A DNA stretch of 64,000 nucleotides from contig CM060733.1 of NCBI GenBank assembly GCA_030704615.1, positions 19,716,001 through 19,780,000 on the forward strand. The letters run 5' to 3'. Positions within the stretch are counted from its first letter, which is position 1. The number at the start of each line of letters is the position of its first letter. Positions 58,287 through 64,000 of the stretch are shown in pieces. A program made the translations under genes and the position numbers. Under the pieces are notes generated by a model. The model ran no database searches and was not told the DNA's origin. It saw nothing but the letters and a program-made list of their open reading frames with translations. The DNA comes from Takakia lepidozioides (lineage: Eukaryota > Streptophyta > Takakiopsida > Takakiales > Takakiaceae).

Positions 58287-58603
58287 TGTATCAACCTTTG
58301 CCCACTACAGGATCCAAAACCTTAGAAAACGACAATGAACGCTTGTGGATGGTGTATTCGTAGTTTTCTACAAAAAAGCAGGCCGCCGGAGATCCGGAAA
58401 CGGCAAAATGGTGATACGATGATTGTACCGTGAACAAGTGTATGGGACTGACCAATAGAAAACCGACAAAACCTCCCCCCCCAAATAATCACAATTGCAC
58501 CTCTCGTTGGCAGTGCCAAGCAACGAAGTCCGAAAGGACTACAAGATGCCAAAGAACCGCACCACAAGAGGGGCAAAAGTGATCAGAAAAGGAGGGGGGA
58601 ATG

Positions 58604-58613
58604 GTTTATATAG
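58604..58613 (-). promoter_or_regulatory. TATA box upstream of the kinase-like gene
   Basis: TATATAAA on the minus strand, preceded by a C/G-rich region and followed by a C-rich CCCCCCTCCTTTTC stretch. About 320 bp upstream of the Met at 58286. Confidence 0.4.
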
Positions 58614-58864
58614 GCGCCCACCAGCCCTCCCCCCACAAAAAAAAATGGCATTATGCTTGAAAAGGCGCGACTAGCCAGTCGCACCTCGCCACGCACACCC
58701 ACATGGGAGAGGTCAAGGGTTCAAAACCACCTCCCCTCATCCCATTTGTTTCGTTTTTCCTGACCCGTGGCACCTCGCCACGTGGTTGGCCGAGGTGCCG
58801 CTTCATGATTAAAAAGTAAAAACAAAACGCCACACGGCGGGTCCCTGGATTTCTAAGAAAAAAA

Positions 58865-59215
58865 AAAACACGCGACTGCCTGGCGGTCGCTATATTTATA
58901 AAAACAAGAAGAGCAACCGCCACATGGCCAATGTAGGCGGTCGCTTATTTTAAATGGGCGGTCGCTTCATTTAAAAATAAATAAATTACGGGTGACCGCC
59001 AATATGGGCGGTCGCTTCATTTAAAAATAAATAAATTACGGGTGACCGCCAATATGGGCGGTCGCTTCATTTAAAAATAAATAAATTACGGACGACCGCC
59101 AATACTGACGGTCGTTTAGTATAATATAATATTAAATTACAAAGCGACCGCCAATATGGGCGGTCGCTTTTATTAAAAATAATAAATTATATGCGACTGC
59201 CAATATAGGCAGACA
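58865..59215. repeat. Right array of GCGACCGCC palindromes
   Basis: Units such as GTGACCGCCAATATGGGCGGTCGC with a spacer of TTCATTTAAAAATAAATAAA repeat with a period of about 57 bp (three nearly identical units at 58988-59150). It lies just inside the right end of the giant element, mirroring the left array. Confidence 0.92.
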
Positions 59216-59400
59216 CATTTTTTTAAAAGAGTTAATAAATATTAATAATTGGCCACGTCTGTTTTACACCGTGGCTGCCATGTCATTACAAATGGTAGAA
59301 GTAAATCGTAAAAGTCAAATGTAAAAAAAATTACATGGATAAACATCCGGATTCGACGTGACGTGACGGCCGACGTGTTAGCGCCACGTCACGTCAGGAA

Positions 59401-59419
59401 TGATAACTAGGTTTCGAAT
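59401..59419. repeat. Right terminal inverted repeat and 8-bp target duplication
   Basis: TGATAACTAGG ends the insertion at 59411, and TTTCGAAT at 59412-59419 repeats 4828-4835. Just inside (59350-59400) is CACGTCACGTCAGG, matching GTCACGTCAGG-type words inside the left end. Confidence 0.8.
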
Positions 59420-61304
59420 GTCCAATGAAATTCTTTGATAAATTTTCATCAACGTATTCGCGTACAGCAACCAGCTCCGTCTGAGATAAATTGTAGATCG
59501 GGCCGAATGGTGGTTGAGCTCCTTCTTGCAACTCAATTGCACAATCATAAGATCAATGTTCTGGCAACATGTCAGCATTTTTCTTCTCGAAGACATCTTT
59601 GAAATCTTGATATTGAATGGATAATGTCGAAGTACCTTGGTTTGTTGTGGTTTTGAACGGAGTCGCATAAAGTGCAAATGTCGCGTCTTTCTTTGTAGCT
59701 CTCATGAAGGCTCTAGCTCCAAGAAACAGGGGTTGAACACCTTTGGTACTTTTGCATTTTTGTCTTGCCGAAATTTTTCGTGATCGCTAATCGATGTCAG
59801 GATTATGAAGTACAAACCAAGGAAGTCCAAAGATCACAGGATTCGTTGGAGACTGGATGACATTGAAAACAATCTATGATGCTTGATTTTTAAACTTCAC
59901 TTCAAGGGGTCGAGTTTCATGGTCAATATTTCTTGATGCTAACGGTCGTCCATCGATGATTTCAACAAGGGCCGAGAATTTCTTTCTTACGAGCGTTAAA
60001 TTGTGTTGCTTCGCAAAGTCTTTGTCAACAAAACACGCTGAAGTGCCCGAGTCCAAAAGCGCTTCTACGGAGATATCTCGATTTTGCATCCTGATCTTTA
60101 CTGGAACTGTAAAACAAGGTACAGGGTCTGGAGGTAGAAAGAGACATTTTTTTGGTGAGGAATTTGGGGTGTCCAGCCGCATGGTCCCTACTGTGACTGG
60201 ACATCTTCGTTTTCCGACTTCCTCGTATCGAACACTTGAATTGTGCCCCGAGCTTTGAATATTCTATTGTTGGGACAGTTTAATGCTATGTGATCATCTT
60301 CTCCGCAACAAAGGCATAATCCATTTGAGCGCCGTATTTGTTTTTCTTGTGGCGACAATGGCTTGAATCAGACAACATCAATCTGCATGTAATCATTACC
60401 GGATGTCTGATGGATCGTTGTGTTTGCTGCCGTAGTAACAGCGGCATGGTGCGTCGCGACCATCCATATTGTTTCTCTTGACGTCTTTCGAACAAACGAT
60501 TATCGCATGCAATGACTTGGGTGATGAATTCGCTCAGTGTACTCACGTTTGACATTGTCAACAACAAATCTTTTACATCCTCTTTTAGCCCACATCGAAA
60601 CTGACTAATGAGACTCTTTTCATTCCAGTCGAGGTCGCACGCAAGTTGTCGAAATTCGGCAGCATAAACGGAAGCTGGACGTGCTCCTTGTCGAAGATTT
60701 CGCATCTTTGTCTCCGCAACTCTCTCTCTATCATTCTCTCCAAACGTTGCAGTGAACTCGGACATGAACGCTTCAAAATTGTATAGTAAATGCGAATTTT
60801 TCTTTAATAGCGGTGCAAACCAAAATAGGGCAGTGCCTGATAAAAGGGTGCCCACAAATCCCACTTGAATACCTTCATCAAGGTAGCGTTGTGGATGTAG
60901 TCGTAGGAACAATCGTACTTGTTGAACAAAACCGCGAAATCTTAATCTCGTCCCATCAAATTTTTCGGGCATGTTGACCTTTGGTTCCTTTGTAATCTGT
61001 TGAAGATTTGGAGGAACTGTTGTAGTAGGATTCGTTGTAGTAGAGATTCGTAGGTTGAAGATCCATTGTTCGACTCTTTCAACTCTGAAATTTGTTGTTG
61101 CAAATTGTTGAGAGCGTTGTCAAGATCTTGAGACTGATCAGCTTGTAGTTGGGCAGTAGAGGCACGAAATTCTTGTATCTGGAGCTGAAGACTCTGCAAT
61201 GTGGCGACCATTTCCGCAAATGTGCCTCTAATCTTAACTAATGAATGAACAAACTTTAGTCTCGCCAAACTGTCAAGGACGAGAACATGACTGAACACAA
61301 ACAA
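59412..61304 (-). pseudogene. Ty3/gypsy gag, protease and start of reverse transcriptase (5' part of the split element)
   Basis: On the minus strand: coiled-coil gag N-terminus (about 61200-61000, LQLQIQEFRASTAQLQADQS); retrotransposon gag domain (60972-60480: HPQRYLDEGIQVGFVGTLLS, FEAFMSEFTATFG); a CCHC knuckle CLCCGEDDHIALNC near 60310; protease with EALLDSGTSACFVD near 60080; then IFGLPWFVLHNPDID. The reverse-transcriptase approach is APPFGPIYNLSQTELVAVRE-like, although frames shift. The last recognisable codons are NFIGHSK at 59412-59432, and the protein continues at SKSPAGAP on the far side of the 54.6 kb insertion. Stops and frameshifts make it inactive. Confidence 0.9.
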
Positions 61305-61355
61305 GAGATCAGACTAGAGGTACAAGACTAGATAAGAAGTCAAGGTCGACGTGGC

Positions 61356-61890
61356 CGTATGTACGATGAGTAAATATGAATCAAGACGATCTTTATAACA
61401 ATAAACAAGAGTACAAGATATTGGAACACGACTTGAATACTGGAATGCTGGAAACTGGACTGGAGTACCAGATACTGGAAACTGGGCTAGAGTACTGGGA
61501 ACTGGAAACAATAGTAGCTTTGGTGTTGGCGAGACTGAAGAGTGTCCAGTCTCGCCTCCTATATATACTAGCTACTAAGAAGCTTCCCTAAGAAGTTTCC
61601 ACTATGGAGGTTTATTGTTGGAGAAGTTTCCAAGATTAAACAAAGGTTTCTTGATGGAAAAGCTTCCTTAAACAAAGGAGGTATCTTGATGGAGAAGTTT
61701 CCTCCAAAGGAAGCTTCCTGAGCAGTTTCCCAAGTTACTCTTGGTAATTTGGTAAACTCCCGATAACTTGGTAAGTAATAGTAAATCATGGTAGATCATG
61801 GTAAATCACGGTAAATCATGGTAACTTCCGCTAACATGGTAACTTCTGATATTTAGTCCTGGTAAGTTCTTCTGGGCTATGTCCGTGACA
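61356..61890 (-). repeat. Right LTR (5' LTR) of the split gypsy element
   Basis: About 535 bp, homologous throughout to 2034-2559. It differs by scattered substitutions, a missing short segment near 61503 and extra TGGTAGATCATGGTAAATCA-type repeats near 61790. I cannot identify a standard tRNA primer-binding site next to it. Confidence 0.85.
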
Positions 61891-61894
61891 ACTG

Positions 61895-62050
61895 CCCTTG
61901 TTTGATAGGTAGGTTGGTATTACTTAGTAGATTTATATTGGTTGATAGGTATGGTTTGTATTGTTTGATAAATAGGTTGGTATTGCTTGGTAGATTTATA
62001 TTGTTTGATAGGTAGGTTGGTATTACTTGTAGATTTATATTAGTTGTCAG
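61895..62050. repeat. Minisatellite of TTGATAGGTAGGTTGGTATT units
   Basis: About two and a half units of some 65-70 bp (GTTGGTATTACTTAGTAGAT and variants). Similar words occur at 1800-1850 outside the left LTR, so this is probably the sequence into which the gypsy element inserted. Confidence 0.75.
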
Positions 62051-63532
62051 CTCCACGGCGCCGAAGTCAATGCGAACTACTTGCTGCTCCGTGCGTGGGG
62101 TCGTTCTATTTCAGCTCAATGCAGAGGAAGAAGATGACCTTAAAAAGAAAAATGATATTAGGTCAAGCAACAGCCCGAACGATAGGACATTGAAAACAGA
62201 AGTGAGTAGTTCATTTCCTTGGGTTTTAGAGTCGCTTAACGAACTGCTAGCTTGTATTTTCAGCAAGCGAGTTCCTAACAGAGGGTTTCTTAGGTCAGTC
62301 CTGTAAGGGTCTCGTCTCCGTTTTCCTTACACATTCTTTCTATCTGAGCTCTCCTGATGAACTCTCGGGTTGGGGAAACGTGGTCGCCCCTCAAGTGCCT
62401 TCCGGGGTTGCTCTTGTGTGTATGAGGCGTGTGAGTTAGACGCGTCCAAATGGTAGTGCTGAGGGAGAGACTCTGGGTCGTGGTTATCGGGAAGATGTGC
62501 TCCATCGGCACCTTTTGCTGGTCCCAAGGAATCGACAAAGCATGGAGGAGCTCGAAGGAGGGGGAAAAGAAGAGCAAAGAGAACAACAAGGTTGCTGATT
62601 ATATGTTACCATTGCGATTGGGTCGAGTCATGTTCTCGGTGGCCTTGGAATACTGCCGCTTGAGCATGTATGTATAGACATACTTGGTCCGCGGAGGTGT
62701 TGTGAACTTTGTGCCGACCCGTGCGGTCGTAGCTATAGGAGTACTTGAGGAAGTAGTGTCATTTTCTTCATTTGGACATAAGTAGGTCCGCTTGGAGCCT
62801 GTTAGCGAATAGCAAAGAGCAGACAAAACTATGACATCTTTTTGTATTGCGATACACCAGAAAGCATATATATTGTGAAACTTTCCAAAACTGGTTCCAT
62901 TTGAGCAGCATGATGAGGCAATGGCCATGGTAGCAAACAGAGAGGTGGGAAAAGAGGACAAGCTGTTGAGAGACATTATAATTGGGTCCCATCAGGTCTA
63001 TAGCAGTAAGCATATATCCAGTAAGCTAAAAATGATCGAATTTGATGCACACCGACAATTGCGTCGCACGTGTCGATAAAGTTCACGTAACTATGATTTA
63101 TTACCGTAGTAGGCGCCAAATTCCCCCCTATGTTGGCTAGAAAATAGTTGAGAATTCTTCCCACAGCTTAAATCAATCGATCTCCTTGCGGTTTCAATAA
63201 ACCTGCAAGATGACCAAGTCTCTATCCAAACTAGCTCTGCCTCCGCTTACGGAAAAGCTTTGGCCTACAAGAATGATGGAAGACTATAGAGAAGGGAAGC
63301 TAAAGCAATCTCTAAGCCAAGAATGCTCTCATCCCATTACTCCCCATATCTTCATACTCACTCTTGTTCAAGCAATAGATAAGACTATCCTTAAAGAACC
63401 TCTCAAATAACTCTCACGAGCCCTCAAATTATTGCCATGAACTTCTGAAATCAGCCCTCAATCAGCCCCTCATATAGACCCACCGAGGTTCAAGAAGTTC
63501 GCAAACTTGGACTCTAAACAGTCCACCAAAAG
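62051..63532. other. Right flank, no gene recognised
   Basis: Several short overlapping frames on both strands without recognisable domains. No array or terminal repeat seen. Confidence 0.4.
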
Positions 63533-64000
63533 GCCCTAGGCGCCCGCCAATTAGTGGCCTCCAAGGTCTCCAACTAGCCCTCACAATGGCTCCACAAGCC
63601 TGCCCAATATGGCCTCCAAGGACCTCCAAGAGTCCTCCAAACAGCCCTTAAAAAGCTCCACAAATCTGCCAAGTATTGGCCTCCAAGGACCTCCAACAGC
63701 CTTTTAAGAAGCTCCTCAAATCTGCCAAGTATTGGTCTCGAAGGACCTCCAACAGTCCCCCAACAGCCCTTAAGAAGCTCCTCAAATCTGCCAAGTATTG
63801 GCCTCCAAGGACCTCCAATAGTTCCCCAAAGAGCTCTTAGAAAAGTTCCATAAGTCTGCCCAATATAGGCCTCCAAGGACCTCCAATCGTCCTCCAATCA
63901 GCCCTCACAAGGCTCCTTAGGCCTGCAAAACATTGGCCTCAAAGGACCCCAAATAGTCCTTCAAATAGCCCCAAGCAGGCTCCACAAGCCTGCAAGATAT
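63533..64000. repeat. Minisatellite with period of about 67 bp, running off the window
   Basis: Units begin TGCCAAGTATTGGCCTCCAA at about 63601, 63667, 63723, 63789, 63857 and 63924, with AAGGACCTCCAA and AGCTCCTCAAATC as constant parts; one unit is about 10 bp short. The Trp/Arg/Leu-rich minus-strand frame here is a by-product. Confidence 0.93.

Larger units (their letters stand above)
4836..59411. mobile_element. Giant 54.6 kb hAT-like composite transposon carrying host genes
   Basis: Four signs define it: an exact 8-bp duplication, imperfect terminal inverted repeats (C-Y-Y-R-GTTATCA), similar subterminal zones rich in GTCACGTCA at both ends, and GCGACCGCC palindrome arrays just inside both ends. 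It interrupts one gypsy element whose coding and LTRs continue on either side. An 8-bp duplication is typical of hAT elements, and a decayed hAT transposase with BED, DUF659-like and hATC regions lies inside, although that gene is itself split by 42 kb. The interior includes RH47, MPS1 and bTHXc with undamaged reading frames. The scale could come from nested insertion, from two element copies acting as one macrotransposon, or (less likely) from an assembly join. The outer boundaries are well supported; the single-event interpretation is inference. Confidence 0.75.

Noticed and set aside
2034-61890. Two independent gypsy elements, one at each side
   Set aside because: The left piece lacks gag and protease, the right piece lacks RNase H and integrase, LTRs match, and coding meets at the same codons with an 8-bp duplication.
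2029-61895. 5-bp target duplication of the gypsy element
   Set aside because: GACTC before the left LTR and ACTGC after the right LTR do not match.
63574-63897. Trp/Leu/Arg-rich minus-strand protein
   Set aside because: By-product of the roughly 67-bp minisatellite.

Overview
This is nuclear DNA from a land plant, probably a seedless one; a fern is my best guess, but nothing here fixes the species. The evidence is intron-containing plant genes (organellar DEAD-box helicase RH47/ISE1, spindle-checkpoint kinase MPS1, U1 snRNP protein C, plastid ribosomal protein bTHXc), two long PLS-class PPR proteins (one ending in a DYW RNA-editing domain), and dense nested plant retrotransposons.

Layout, outside in. 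(1) Positions 1-1.8 kb hold a duplicated non-coding repeat with GGCGCC-rich palindromes. (2) One Ty3/gypsy LTR retrotransposon on the minus strand is split in two. Its right part (LTR 61356-61890, gag, protease, start of reverse transcriptase) ends at 59419. Its left part (rest of reverse transcriptase, RNase H, integrase, LTR 2034-2559) resumes at 4828. (3) Between the halves lies a 54.6 kb insertion, 4836-59411. It is flanked by an 8-bp target duplication (TTTCGAAT at 4828-4835 and 59412-59419) and has short imperfect terminal inverted repeats (CTCGGTTATCA / CCTAGTTATCA). Next to both ends are similar CACGTCA-rich stretches and arrays of GCGACCGCC...GGCGGTCGC palindromes. The 8-bp duplication fits the decayed hAT transposase inside.

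The insertion itself looks nested. The outer hAT-like element (about 12.3 kb if rejoined) has the transposase N-terminal part at 6.8-8.5 kb, its C-terminal part at 50.8-52.0 kb, a RING-finger gene at 54.0-55.7 kb and a kinase-like gene at 57.6-58.3 kb. All GCGACCGCC palindromes lie in this outer part. The 42 kb between the two transposase halves (about 8535-50769) carries a different palindrome, AAATGCGGCRCCGCATTT, at both ends of that segment, several times inside introns. It also carries remnants of unusual genes: a beta-class-like DNA methyltransferase C-terminus (8.5-10.0 kb), a ParB-like gene (47.4-49 kb), a SWIM zinc-finger gene (42.3-43.4 kb) and an unidentified spliced gene (50.0-50.7 kb).

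The middle of that inner segment (10.4-39 kb) is ordinary host sequence: LINE and OSB remnants, PPR-DYW, a frame-broken U1C, an apparently intact RH47, an NLR LRR scrap, an apparently intact bTHXc, a truncated PPR, an apparently intact MPS1 and a Copia scrap. So the window looks like a giant composite transposon, or transposon within transposon, that moved several host genes into a retrotransposon. The transposase is now dead (frameshifts, nonsense codons, 42 kb split), so current mobility would need a transposase supplied in trans. All function calls rest on motifs read by eye; no database search was run.
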